64,000 bases of DNA. Source: Propionispora vibrioides (GTDB lineage Bacteria; Bacillota; Negativicutes; Propionisporales; Propionisporaceae). The notes below the pieces were generated by a model, which worked only from the letters and a program-made list of their open reading frames with translations, was not told where the DNA came from and did not search any database. Made by a program: the position numbers and the translations under genes. Where the stretch lies: positions 93,187 to 157,186 of the forward strand of contig NZ_FODY01000008.1 of the NCBI RefSeq assembly GCF_900110485.1, written 5' to 3'. Below are positions 18,432 to 26,924 of this stretch, piece by piece (position 1 is the first letter of the stretch; each line of letters opens with the position of its first letter).

Positions 18432-20693
18432 TTAGAATTGCATAGTTGCCGACAACTTAACAGTGCGGGGGCTACCTAACGTGACAATACCATCGTTGGC
18501 GGAGCAGCCTGCCCAATAGTGTTTGTTAAACAGATTTTCTACGCTGAGCCGGTAGGTGACGGGGGTCTTATTAATGACCGTCTTGTACCGCGCGCCGATA
18601 TCATAGCGTACCCAGTCCGGGATTTTAACGGTGTTGGCATTATTGGCGTATTGGGAACTGGTATATACGGCCCGTAACGAAAGTGCAAGATCCGGATTCC
18701 AGGGCGTATCCCACTCGACGCCGGCATTCATCGTCCATTTGGGTACGCCGAACGGCGTATTGCCGTTATTGGCGGCGGTATTAGAGCGGACCAGTTCGCC
18801 ATCGGTATAGGCAATGCCGCCTAACAGGCGAAGGTTTTTCGCTATGTCGCCGAAGGTATTCCATTCAATGCCGCTGTTTCTCTGTTGGCCGTCATAGGAA
18901 TAAAGATTGCTAGTAGTCGTATAACTGGGCATTTCAATTTTGAAAAAGGCCAGCGTGTTAGCAAAACCTCTCTTGTCCCACTTGATACCGAATTCGTGCT
19001 GTTTGGTTTTGTACGGTGCCAATACCTGACCTGAATTGCTATAACCTGTTCCCACCACAGTTCCAACGGAAAGCGCTTCAATATAATTGGCATATAGAGA
19101 CACCGCTTCTCCCCATGGTTTGACAACAAGGCCGACCATCGGCGTATTGGCGTCGGAGTCGTAGGTGGTTATTGATGTCGGTGAGCCGGTAGCAAGGCTA
19201 CTGGCATACTTGTAGCTTGTCTGTTTCACATCTTGCCGCCGTACTCCCAATGTTAACTGAACCTTTTCTTCGTCAAAGGAAAGCGTGTCGGCCAGGAGAA
19301 AACTGGAAAGATCGGTGACGGCGGTCTTGTTGCCCTTGTTCACAGTCAGGCTGTTGTAAAGATCGGCAACCGCAGACGGGTTGTAGATATTTGTTGCCAT
19401 ATTCAGTGCGGTACTAGCATACGCATTGGAAAAATCCGTATTCTGGAAGTTCCCCCCCAAAATGACCTGATGCTTTACCGCACCAGTCTGGTAAGTACCG
19501 CGCAGTCCTATTTCGGAAGCAGTGGTGTCAGTCCAGAACCATTGATTAAAAATACCCTTGAGAGTGGCCGAGCCATCTGTCTGAAGGGCCTGCACGTGAT
19601 TGCCGTTGATAAAGCCGGTGGCGTTGGCGGATAGTTTGCCAATACTGGCATAGGCGGTTAAATTGTCCTGTATGTCGTATTCACCTTTAAACAAAACCCC
19701 GTTGTTCCTTGTGGTGCCCGACACCCCTTTGAATAAGTTGGTCGAGCCGCCCGGCGCTTTTACATAACCGTAGGTGGATAGGTCATACATAGAGATAAGA
19801 CCGCCGTCGTAATGCTCCTGCGTGCCATATGCGTCCAGAGACAGCCGCCAGCGGTCCTTGCGGTAATCCACGCCCAGAGCCCCCAGCAACCGTTTACGGG
19901 ATTGGTCGTCAGTTGTGGTCTCGCCGTCCGAATATAGGCCGTTAAAGCGGATGCCCCACTCCTTGTTTTCACCGAAGCGGCGTCCTATGTCGATCTGACC
20001 GCCGAGCTGGGACGAGGAGGCGTAGCTGGTGGTAAAGTTAGTGATATCCTCGTCACCGGCCCGTTTGGGCACCAGGTTGATGGCGCCGCCCACCGAAGTG
20101 CTCACGCCGCCGTAAAGAAAGGAGCTGGGCCCCTTGAGCACTTCCACCCGTTCCAGAAATTCTACGGGAACACGATAGTTTGGTGACAAACCCGCTATGC
20201 CGTTAAAATAGAGATACTGATAATTTACATCCAGACCGCGTATTTTGAAATTTTCACTGACCTGTCCGCTGGGGGTGGCGAAGCGAACAGAGGGATCATT
20301 AGCAAGCACGTCAAATACGGTATCGGCCTGCTGGTCTTCCATGGTCTGGGCGGTATAACTGGTGATGTTGAAAGGCGTGTCCATGAAATCCTTGTTGCCC
20401 AGTACGCCAACATTGGCGCCGCGGGCCACTTGTCCGCCGGCGTAGGGCGGAGGAAAATCACTCCATTTTTCACGGTCACGGTTAGCCGTCACTTCAATTC
20501 CTTCAAGACTAAATTCATATTGTCCCTCCACTGTTTTACCCGACTTTTCCTGTTTCTCAGTTTGCTCGGCGGGAACCGTGGTCTGAGCTTCCTCCCCTGC
20601 GACGTAGGACGTAAACGCAGTTTGCCAAAATAAGCTGCCGCTGATTATGGCGCAGAAAAGTTCTTTTGGAAAATACGGAAACTGTCTTTTCAT
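18432..20693 (-). CDS. TonB-dependent siderophore receptor (outer membrane)
   Basis: 753 aa. An N-terminal export signal (hydrophobic core LFCAIISGSLFWQTAF) is followed by a plug domain (LGNKDFMDTPFNITSYTAQT, RGLDVNYQYLYFNG, LERVEVLKGPSSFLYG, GGAINLVPKRA) and a 22-strand-type barrel ending in the canonical C-terminal Phe (VKLSATMQF). It takes up a ferric siderophore across an outer membrane, so this Firmicute-like genome must be diderm. Two Fur-box-like sites lie in the divergent region shared with the AraC regulator. The TonB/ExbBD partners are not in the window. Confidence 0.92.
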   Translation of the reverse strand: MKRQFPYFPKELFCAIISGSLFWQTAFTSYVAGEEAQTTVPAEQTEKQEKSGKTVEGQYEFSLEGIEVTANRDREKWSDFPPPYAGGQVARGANVGVLGNKDFMDTPFNITSYTAQTMEDQQADTVFDVLANDPSVRFATPSGQVSENFKIRGLDVNYQYLYFNGIAGLSPNYRVPVEFLERVEVLKGPSSFLYGGVSTSVGGAINLVPKRAGDEDITNFTTSYASSSQLGGQIDIGRRFGENKEWGIRFNGLYSDGETTTDDQSRKRLLGALGVDYRKDRWRLSLDAYGTQEHYDGGLISMYDLSTYGYVKAPGGSTNLFKGVSGTTRNNGVLFKGEYDIQDNLTAYASIGKLSANATGFINGNHVQALQTDGSATLKGIFNQWFWTDTTASEIGLRGTYQTGAVKHQVILGGNFQNTDFSNAYASTALNMATNIYNPSAVADLYNSLTVNKGNKTAVTDLSSFLLADTLSFDEEKVQLTLGVRRQDVKQTSYKYASSLATGSPTSITTYDSDANTPMVGLVVKPWGEAVSLYANYIEALSVGTVVGTGYSNSGQVLAPYKTKQHEFGIKWDKRGFANTLAFFKIEMPSYTTTSNLYSYDGQQRNSGIEWNTFGDIAKNLRLLGGIAYTDGELVRSNTAANNGNTPFGVPKWTMNAGVEWDTPWNPDLALSLRAVYTSSQYANNANTVKIPDWVRYDIGARYKTVINKTPVTYRLSVENLFNKHYWAGCSANDGIVTLGSPRTVKLSATMQF

Positions 20694-20737
20694 ATTCTTA
20701 CTCCTTTGCTGTATAATTTCCGGATCATTTTATCAGT

Positions 20738-20753
20738 GATTATCATTATCATT
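20738..20753 (-). promoter_or_regulatory. Fur box upstream of the TonB receptor
   Basis: On the minus strand AATGATAATGATAATC matches the GATAATGATAATCATTATC core in tandem hexamers, 45-60 bp before the receptor start. Confidence 0.75.
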
Positions 20754-20890
20754 TATTTGCTTTTTATAGTATAACAAACTGCAAAGCATGGACGAATAGA
20801 TATTTTCTTAAATATTTCTTGATTTTTTCAAAATTTTACCTAGATATAGCTATAAATGAAATTGAAAATTATTGGCAGCGTTGTTAGAAT

Positions 20891-20909
20891 GATAATAATA
20901 ACCATTATC
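20891..20909. promoter_or_regulatory. Fur box in the receptor/AraC divergent region
   Basis: GATAATAATAACCATTATC agrees with the 19-bp Fur consensus at 17 of 19 positions. It lies 139 bp before the AraC gene and 198 bp from the receptor start. The remaining bases of 20694-21047 are AT-rich; a CTACTCTTCAAAT...ACTTGAAGAGTAG inverted repeat near 20939-20980 may be an operator for the regulator or a leader hairpin. Confidence 0.8.
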
Positions 20910-21047
20910 ATTCTAATTTTATTTTTATAAAAAGAAACTACTCTTCAAATAGGGTTTTGCCCCACTACTTGAAGAGTAGCTGACCTTATAGTGATCTTTA
21001 CAAACCGATACGATCTTAAAATTATTGTTACTTAGGGGGAACAAAAA

Positions 21048-21863
21048 ATGAAAGTGGATATTGATGATCTATCCGATTATTTTTCCAAAATACAATTTAG
21101 CATAATCGACATAAGACGAGCGGTTATCGAACCTGGAACAAAACGTTTCGGTACGGTTACTTCGCCATTTTCAGGTATCATTTTTCCATTACGTGGCCGG
21201 TCAAGAATGTTTTTTGACGGCGTTCCTTATGACATGGAGCCCGGTAAGGTATTTCACGGAGGTCCGAATATGCCATTGGATAAAGAGGTCCTGGGACAAT
21301 CCACGTGGGATTTCATGGTCCTGCATTACCAAGTATATGGCAATACCAAAGGGACGTTCCCCTATGCATTATCGCATTATGAACTCAGCCCGGGACATAA
21401 TTCGCGGATAAACGACGCGCTGTACCGGCTGTACCATCTCTACACAACGGCAGGTAACCTATCGGGTCTGAGAGCCAAATCCCTGTTTTTTATCATTTTG
21501 GATGAAATTTTAACTTGCGCCAATTGCCGCTTGCATAACGGCAGCCACGAGCTGGCGGAAAAAGCCGTCGAATATATGAAGGATCACTATATGGAGCCGC
21601 TCACCGTACCGGAGTTAGCTAGGCAATATGGTCTGAACAGTAATCAGTTTGCCTACTTTTTTCATAAACATAAAGGATTGAGCCCAAATGAATTTCTTAT
21701 CGAATACCGAATGCGGCGGGCGAAAGATTTACTCCGCACCACGTCCTGCTCTGTCACGGAAATTTCTGCTTGCGTTGGTTACTCAGATCCTTTTTACTTC
21801 AGCAAATTATTTAAGAAGCGAACTGGTTTGTCTCCTAAGTTATTCAGAGAAATGAGAGGTTGA
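21048..21863 (+). CDS. AraC-family regulator of siderophore uptake
   Basis: 271 aa. The N-terminal cupin-type sensor (PFSGIIFPLRGRSRMFFDG, MEPGKVFHGGPNMPL) precedes two C-terminal HTH motifs (LTVPELARQYGLNSNQFAYFFHKHKG; SVTEISACVGYSDPFYFSKLFKK). AraC regulators beside TonB receptors, such as PchR and YbtA, activate uptake when the siderophore is bound; that role is inferred here from position and from the Fur box upstream. ATG 21048 has TTAGGGGGAAC upstream. It is read away from the receptor gene. Confidence 0.88.
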   Translation: MKVDIDDLSDYFSKIQFSIIDIRRAVIEPGTKRFGTVTSPFSGIIFPLRGRSRMFFDGVPYDMEPGKVFHGGPNMPLDKEVLGQSTWDFMVLHYQVYGNTKGTFPYALSHYELSPGHNSRINDALYRLYHLYTTAGNLSGLRAKSLFFIILDEILTCANCRLHNGSHELAEKAVEYMKDHYMEPLTVPELARQYGLNSNQFAYFFHKHKGLSPNEFLIEYRMRRAKDLLRTTSCSVTEISACVGYSDPFYFSKLFKKRTGLSPKLFREMRG

Positions 21864-21944
21864 TAGCAATTGATTCAGAAGCACCGAAATTAAATATCTT
21901 CTCTTATTTTGAACCTCACGTCTAACGTAGGGTTTCTGCATATA

Positions 21945-22030
21945 AAAAACAAAAGATCTGTATTTTTACAGATCCTTCAAACGGAAGAGAAACCGTTGCT
22001 CTATCCACCTGTGCTACAGGCGCATATACC
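21945..22030 (-). ncRNA. Truncated tRNA-Arg copy (5-prime half) ending in its own terminator
   Basis: On the minus strand 22024-21981 reads GCGCCTGTAGCACAGGTGGATAGAGC... and aligns with the acceptor 5-prime strand, D arm and anticodon stem of the tRNA-Arg at 13738. The anticodon stem (AACGG/CCGTT) is retained with an 8-nt loop, but the T arm and 3-prime acceptor strand are missing. Instead the sequence goes into a hairpin GATCTGTA/TACAGATC (21955-21974) followed by TTTTGTTTTTT. With the promoter just upstream this is a complete transcription unit of about 85 nt for a tRNA-half-like RNA. It may equally be a decaying copy. Confidence 0.55.
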
Positions 22031-22059
22031 TTTATAGCCAATCGCCTGAACCTTGTCAA
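22031..22059 (-). promoter_or_regulatory. Sigma-A promoter of the truncated tRNA copy
   Basis: TTGACA (22054-22059), 17 nt, TATAAA (22031-22036) on the minus strand; homologous to the intact tRNA promoter, with the spacer AGGTTCAGGCGATTGGC differing at only a few bases. Confidence 0.75.
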
Positions 22060-22096
22060 AATGCTGGCAGCTTGCGTTTATACTCCTGCAGCGCTC

Positions 22097-22441
22097 TTAC
22101 GCGTCCTCCATCGTTACGATTCTTAAGCTGGTGATCAGGCCGTCCCGAGTTGTAAAGAAGTAATCCAGCAATACCGGACTGCCCGCAAAGTCGCCGGAAA
22201 CACGGGCGGATAAAATCGACTCCTGCCGTTTGGCGCTAAAGCCCATAACCAGATACTGATTTTTATACTTCGCGCTATCTTCAAACCATTGCCGGATAGC
22301 ATCCTTGCCGCGGAACTCCTGCCCTTCGGTATAAACAACCGCCTCCTCGGCAAAGCAGGCTACGAACGCCTGGCTGTCACCGCTAGACTTTGCCTGCATA
22401 AATGTATCAATCCGTGGTGGCAATTTTACGGACACGCTCAT
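22097..22441 (-). CDS. SnoaL-like/NTF2-fold protein
   Basis: About 114 aa with the pattern of the SnoaL/ketosteroid-isomerase-like fold (FMQAKSSGDSQAFVACFAEEAVVYTEGQEFRGKDAIRQWFED). Such proteins are cone-shaped barrels with diverse small-molecule roles; no substrate can be assigned. ATG 22441 follows AAAGGAAGGG and is preferred over the GTG at 22468. The 3-prime end resembles the sequence beyond the intact tRNA promoter near 13900-13926, so the duplication at the tRNA locus may have extended into this gene. Confidence 0.7.
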   Translation of the reverse strand: MSVSVKLPPRIDTFMQAKSSGDSQAFVACFAEEAVVYTEGQEFRGKDAIRQWFEDSAKYKNQYLVMGFSAKRQESILSARVSGDFAGSPVLLDYFFTTRDGLITSLRIVTMEDA

Positions 22442-22524
22442 CCCTTCCTTTACAAACCGAATATACACAACACTGTTGTCGCGGAGCAGCTCCGCTGCCT
22501 GGCCTTCTCTAACTGCGCCTCAAA

Positions 22525-22576
22525 TTATTATACCATCAAAAAGAGCAAATAGCCGCCTTCTTTGATGGTATAATAA
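22525..22576. repeat. Perfect 16-bp inverted repeat between SnoaL-like and SGNH genes
   Basis: TTATTATACCATCAAA at 22525-22540 and TTTGATGGTATAATAA at 22561-22576 are exact complements around a 20-nt loop. The right arm contains TATAAT-like sequence. It may be the terminator of the SnoaL-side transcription or an operator. Confidence 0.7.
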
Positions 22577-22604
22577 CATTCACACTATAGCCGGACCGGA
22601 AGCC

Positions 22605-23984
22605 TTATTTCCCCGGAATAGATGGTCCGGTAATACGTCCCCAGTTGGCGTTAATGGCGGCGGCAATCATCTGTTTGCCCTTAATATCCAGATGCAGTCC
22701 GTCTGTCGCCAGTTCGTTCGGCAATATCCCTTCCGGCGACTCCATGCCCTGAGCCACATCTATATGATCCTGCGTCCGGATAAAGTCATTGATCTTCTGC
22801 CGTTCCTGCTGCCAGCCCGCTGCGGTCGGTTCGTCAAACACGCGCTTAATATTGCCCGGATTAATCGGCGGCAGCGTCAAGAATACAGGATGTATCCCGT
22901 TGTCCAGGCATTTTTTCTTCAAGGCGGTCAAATCTGCAATAATATCCTCTGCCGAATAACCGCCGCGCATACTATTGGAGCCTCCCATAATGATCAGGTA
23001 ACGGGGCTTGAACGGCAGCACATCCTGTTCAAAGCGCTCCACCATCGTCGCGCTGGTATCGCCGCTCTTTCCCAGGTTGATCACCGGAAAATCCAGATAG
23101 TGCTGATAGCTGTATTCCCAGTCCGACGGCGAATACGATACTGCACCGCCGCCATGAGTAATGCTGTCGCCGTAAGTGGCCACCTCAAAAGCGGCGCCGG
23201 GGACAACGCCAAATTTGCCGACATCCGAATAGACTCCCACCGGATTCCCCTCCTGATCCATCGCCCGCACTCGCCAATAAAAAGGCTTCCTGCCAACCCG
23301 GGGCGTGGAATCATAATAGTCAAAGCCCACGGCAATAGCCGAATCGATGCGATGCACGGAAGGTTCTATTCCGTTAGGGTTTTCCGGCAAATCATCAAGA
23401 ATTTCCACTTCATACTTGTCCCCACCGGCCACAGGAATCCAGGCATATACCGGATAAAGCAAAACACTGCCCGCCGTTTGGTTAAAAACAGAGGTGGGAA
23501 TAGGCTTTAGCTGAATGTCCTTGTCCTGATCCACATATACCTTTTGCACGTCCGAGTCATCGCCGATGCGTTGTCCGTCCAGATTAAGGCCATGAACCCG
23601 CCAGTAAAAATAATCTTGCTGTAATCGATCAGTTAGATCAGCATTATAGCCATTGACATAAATATAAGAAGTTGAAAAAAACGGCGTCGGCTGGAAGCGT
23701 GGTTCATCATACACGCCCGGATTTTCCTGAAACAATTCAATTTCATAAGCCACGGCCGACTCCACCTTGGTCCAGCGCAGCACTGGCTTTAAGGATGCCG
23801 GATTCTGTTGCGAAAACTCCACGGTTGCCTCCGGCTTATCCGGCCGGGGCATTTTTTTCACAACCGTTTGTCCAGCCGTTGCTACCGTCTGCGTATCTAC
23901 CGGATCTTCCGCCGCCGTCGTGCGAAACAGGAAAAAACCTACTATAAAAAGAGCGATACCACTTAGCAAAAAAAACTTTTTCAC
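22605..23984 (-). CDS. Exported SGNH/GDSL hydrolase with N-terminal beta-sandwich repeats
   Basis: 459 aa. A signal peptide or anchor (residues 3-24) is followed by two fibronectin-III-like modules (PVLRWTKVESAVAYEIELF; YPVYAWIPVAGGDKYEVEIL, each with FYWRVRAMD-type strands), then an SGNH domain with GDSITHGGG (Ser nucleophile near residue 270), GKSGDTS, MGGSNSMRGG and DGLHLDIKGK. It probably acts on polysaccharide or lipid esters in the envelope. GTG 23984 is preceded by AAGGAGG at 5 nt. It is unrelated in length to the small SGNH protein at 3951. Confidence 0.85.
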   Translation of the reverse strand: MKKFFLLSGIALFIVGFFLFRTTAAEDPVDTQTVATAGQTVVKKMPRPDKPEATVEFSQQNPASLKPVLRWTKVESAVAYEIELFQENPGVYDEPRFQPTPFFSTSYIYVNGYNADLTDRLQQDYFYWRVHGLNLDGQRIGDDSDVQKVYVDQDKDIQLKPIPTSVFNQTAGSVLLYPVYAWIPVAGGDKYEVEILDDLPENPNGIEPSVHRIDSAIAVGFDYYDSTPRVGRKPFYWRVRAMDQEGNPVGVYSDVGKFGVVPGAAFEVATYGDSITHGGGAVSYSPSDWEYSYQHYLDFPVINLGKSGDTSATMVERFEQDVLPFKPRYLIIMGGSNSMRGGYSAEDIIADLTALKKKCLDNGIHPVFLTLPPINPGNIKRVFDEPTAAGWQQERQKINDFIRTQDHIDVAQGMESPEGILPNELATDGLHLDIKGKQMIAAAINANWGRITGPSIPGK

Positions 23985-24168
23985 GGCTGCCTCCTTCTGG
24001 GCAACGTACTTTTCGCTCCCCTTTACATATATTTTTCCGGAAGCCTTCGCGCTTTATGCTCCGGCAACCCTTGTCTATTTACTGATAATTATAAATGTCT
24101 TTGAATAAAAAGGCTAGTACCAATGCATTGTCCTGTCAGGATAGGAAAATATATCCACCCAGAGCGCC

Positions 24169-24198
24169 TTGACAGCCGCTTGTAGCTGCTCCTATAAT
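24169..24198 (+). promoter_or_regulatory. Sigma-A promoter of the lipase gene
   Basis: TTGACA (24169-24174), 18-nt spacer, TATAAT (24193-24198), both consensus, 54 bp before the start codon. Confidence 0.8.
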
Positions 24199-24251
24199 TT
24201 GAGTAGTACAACTGACTGTTCAGTCCAGATTCTACGGAAGGAGGTGCGGCT

Positions 24252-25574
24252 GTGAAGCCATTTTTGCACCTGCTGCTTGTTCTTTGCTTTCTGATCTATC
24301 CTTCGGCTGCCGCCTGGGCCGGTCCCCAGGAAGATTATGAAGAAGCTTATAAAATTTATCTGGCTGCCGCCACCAGCGCCGCAGCCTATAGCGACCGTCT
24401 TGGTGAGTTAAGCACCCGCTACCTGGAGCAGGACGGCTGGCAAATTGATCATTACGTTCAGCCCCAGGGCCGCTCCGGCGTCCGCTACTTGATTGCCCAG
24501 AAAAATAATACGCCCTTCTATTTTATCGCCATTGTCGGTACGGAAAATGAAAAGGATGTTAAACTTGACCTTAAAGTGGATAAAGTACCCTTCGCCGGCG
24601 CTACCGATGAAGAAATCTCCGCTGCTGCGGCTCAAAAGAATGTGCCTGATACCGAACCTAAAGTCCATAAGGGCTTTAACCAATTCCTACAGGCCGGACC
24701 GGCGGCCACGCTGCGCAGCCCCCGCCGGGGCAGCCTGGCGCTGCCCGATCTGCTGACGGCGAACAAAGACCGCAAGCTTTACCTGACCGGTCACAGCCTC
24801 GGCGGCGCAGCCGCTACCCTAGGCGGCGCAAGATTAATCAGCACCGGTATGACTTCCGGCCAACTGGAGGTTATCACTTTCGGCGCCCCGGCTGTGGGCA
24901 ATGCCGCTTTCGCCGCCAAGTTCGCCCCGATCCTGCCAGTGACCCGCATCGTCCAGTCCAGCGATCCGGTCACCGGCGTGCTGCAGACCCTATTCGGCGG
25001 TTATCAGCAGTTTGGCCGGGAAATAAAATGGCCGGCCCCAGCCTTCGTAAGCGATTCCCATCAGTTAACCGGTTATATCGATTCGGCCATCAAAAATTAT
25101 TACGACAAACGCCGCCTGGCCATGGATGCCGGCATGCCGCTTCCCGCTTTTCCGGCGTTTGCCGGGGCCAGCCAGGACAGTGCCTATATCCTGCCGCTGA
25201 AAAACAGCTTGCCCGAGAACTTAACCACCGAATTCTGGTATATGAATGAGGCCTTGCAGGATGAATACCGCCGCACCTTTTCCCGCCAGGTAACTCCTGC
25301 CGACATGCCGGATTCCTGGCAACAGGCAGCAGCGGCCTCCGGCTGCCGCTGGGTCATTGCCTCTGAAGTCAGTGCCAGCCGCGTTAAGCAAGAAAAGAAT
25401 GCCTATTATATCACCCTGACTCAGACAATCTATGACGCAACGACTGGCGCCGTCGCCGACACAGCCATTTACTCGACAGGCACCTATACCCTGACGCCGC
25501 TGGAAGCCTTTATCCACGCCTTTAAAGAAATGAATATCCATCTGAACTCCCGGCTAACTAAAACCGCCATATAG
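24252..25574 (+). CDS. Exported class 3 lipase-like protein
   Basis: 440 aa. A signal peptide (cleavage probably after AAWA) precedes an alpha/beta-hydrolase with the lipase nucleophile elbow LYLTGHSLGGAAAT near residue 178 and a following VITFGAPAVGN, as in class 3 (fungal-type) lipases. The C-terminal 140 residues have no recognised motif. GTG 24252 is supported by GAAGGAGGTG 6 nt upstream. It is monocistronic between a consensus promoter and a strong hairpin. Confidence 0.85.
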   Translation: MKPFLHLLLVLCFLIYPSAAAWAGPQEDYEEAYKIYLAAATSAAAYSDRLGELSTRYLEQDGWQIDHYVQPQGRSGVRYLIAQKNNTPFYFIAIVGTENEKDVKLDLKVDKVPFAGATDEEISAAAAQKNVPDTEPKVHKGFNQFLQAGPAATLRSPRRGSLALPDLLTANKDRKLYLTGHSLGGAAATLGGARLISTGMTSGQLEVITFGAPAVGNAAFAAKFAPILPVTRIVQSSDPVTGVLQTLFGGYQQFGREIKWPAPAFVSDSHQLTGYIDSAIKNYYDKRRLAMDAGMPLPAFPAFAGASQDSAYILPLKNSLPENLTTEFWYMNEALQDEYRRTFSRQVTPADMPDSWQQAAAASGCRWVIASEVSASRVKQEKNAYYITLTQTIYDATTGAVADTAIYSTGTYTLTPLEAFIHAFKEMNIHLNSRLTKTAI

Positions 25575-25624
25575 CGGCAGCTCCTATCAGATGCTTCATC
25601 AATTTGCCGCCGCTTTTACCCTGC

Positions 25625-25668
25625 ATAAATCGAGGCCTGTTCCGTAAAAGGAACAGGCCTCGATTTAT
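25625..25668 (+). terminator. Terminator hairpin after the lipase gene
   Basis: A perfect 19-bp stem (ATAAATCGAGGCCTGTTCC / GGAACAGGCCTCGATTTAT) with a 6-nt loop; the T run after it is short. From 25669 to 25899 I see no gene or structured element. Confidence 0.75.
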
Positions 25669-25899
25669 ATCTCCCGTAAAGTCATCAGTATAAGTAATGG
25701 CCTTATGACCAAATAAAAAGACATCTGTTTGTCACACTTCCATCAGGCTCAGGATAATCCTGTTTCTTACTCTGGATACAAACCACCCTGGTTTTCGAGA
25801 AGCCTGTCTCCGGCGAAGGGTCCCTGATTGGCCCGAAAAAGAATAAACCTGGGTTAGACGGTTCACATTCCCCATCTTTTCCCAGGAAATAATTCCTCT

Positions 25900-26274
25900 C
25901 TAAAACAGTCTGGCAATACCAATCCCCAGCCAGGTGGCAAAAAAACCGACTCCCAAATTGAGTCCTACATTATAAAAAGCCCGCAAGGCATCGGCAGTTT
26001 GCAGTAAGCGCAAAGTCTCATAACTAAAGGATGAAAACGTAGTCAAACCGCCTATTAAGCCAATGGCGACAAGCAATCGCCAGTAGGGGCTGATGCTTAA
26101 CCGCTCGGTGGTCATTGTCAAAAATAAGCCGATAATGAAGCACCCTACCACATTAACAAGCAACGTCCCAAAGGGAAACTCCGGACCAAACCGCTCCGCC
26201 ATCCAATTGGACACTAAATACCGAATGACTGAACCAATCCCACCGCCGACCGCTACTAAAACAATTCCCAGCAT
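25900..26274 (-). CDS. crcB: Fluoride channel CrcB (Fluc)
   Basis: 124 aa with four membrane helices. Family motifs are GGGIGSVIRYLVSNW, FGTLLVNVVGCFIIG (with the channel Asn) and GGLTTFSSFSYETL (Phe box and Na-site region). Fluc proteins form antiparallel dimers that let fluoride leave the cytoplasm. It is the last gene of an operon headed by a fluoride riboswitch at 28727-28779 (antiporter, universal stress protein, DUF190, crcB). AGAGGTGA precedes ATG 26274. Some Firmicutes need two crcB genes; only one is in this window. Confidence 0.95.
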   Translation of the reverse strand: MLGIVLVAVGGGIGSVIRYLVSNWMAERFGPEFPFGTLLVNVVGCFIIGLFLTMTTERLSISPYWRLLVAIGLIGGLTTFSSFSYETLRLLQTADALRAFYNVGLNLGVGFFATWLGIGIARLF

Positions 26275-26309
26275 ATACTTTCACCTCTCTTGCCTCGTCT
26301 GTTCTTCTG

Positions 26310-26657
26310 TTATCGCTTCGGTGGTTTATGACCGTATTTGATAACTTCTATATCGTCAATCGTAACCATTCCCTCCTCCAGCATATCATCCAGGAAGGGC
26401 AATAGCTTGGCAACATACTCCTCACTGTCGATAATTTCCACTAAAATGGGTAAATCACTGGATAAATCCACAATACTGGCCGTATGAATCCGGCTGTTGG
26501 CCCCATAACCCACGATGCCGCGAAACACCGTCGCCCCCGCCATATCCAGTTCCTTGGCCTTTTCCACGATAGCTTGATACAAAGAACGCCGTTTCCAGTG
26601 ATCGCTTTCCCCGATATAAATCCGTAATCGTTTGGCCTGACTCGCAATTTTGGGCAC
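26310..26657 (-). CDS. DUF190 protein (first of three)
   Basis: 115 aa, a ferredoxin-like/PII-like fold family common beside crcB: RLRIYIGESDHWKRRSLYQAIVEKAKE, VFRGIVGYGANSRIHTASIVDLSSDLP, LVEIIDSEE. Start GTG 26657 is set by GGAGGAG 5 nt upstream. It is very similar to the DUF190 protein at 34638-34988. The PII-like fold hints at regulation of a transporter, here CrcB or the antiporter, but this is unproven. Confidence 0.88.
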   Translation of the reverse strand: MPKIASQAKRLRIYIGESDHWKRRSLYQAIVEKAKELDMAGATVFRGIVGYGANSRIHTASIVDLSSDLPILVEIIDSEEYVAKLLPFLDDMLEEGMVTIDDIEVIKYGHKPPKR

Positions 26658-26691
26658 AAAGACTCCTCCTTCAACTTGATACCAATCAACT

Positions 26692-26838
26692 TTTTATAGC
26701 CCGGCTGCCTGCAACGGCCTAAACCGGCACAGCAGCGTGTATGATCTTTTGCAGCCTGGTCGCCGGCTGCCACCACGACAGCCAATACGGCTCGGGCCAG
26801 CCAGCTACCGGGCCGTATTTTTGTAATTTTCTCCGTTA
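26692..26838 (-). pseudogene. Frameshifted remnant of the small membrane protein found at 35030-35320
   Basis: On the minus strand ACGGCCCGGTA...GGCTGTCGTGGTGGCAGCCGG... aligns with the second half of the intact gene at 35030-35320. In one frame it reads RPGSWLARAVLAVVVAAG (intact copy: RPGIWQDRARLAVVLAAG); after a frameshift it reads LQKIIHAAVPV then a stop (intact: LLHLVVRAAVAL). The N-terminal half is gone. It stands directly before DUF190, the same order as in the intact pair, showing that a [membrane protein-DUF190] unit was duplicated and this copy decayed. Confidence 0.75.
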
Positions 26839-26924
26839 ACCCTTAGGGGGGTGCTTAACTATCCGCAACAACCCTAACGGCACTTTTTGTACCATACTTC
26901 GTTAACATTTTTGATATGCTATCT

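Noticed and set aside
13815..22030. Integrative element with integrase at the tRNA
   Set aside because: The tRNA copies suggest past insertion, but no recombinase, transposase or phage gene is found in the interval, so I annotate only the footprints.
26441..26785. Open frame of 114 codons antiparallel-free but overlapping DUF190
   Set aside because: It runs through the decayed membrane-protein remnant into DUF190 in the wrong frame; the frameshifted homology shows it is not a gene.
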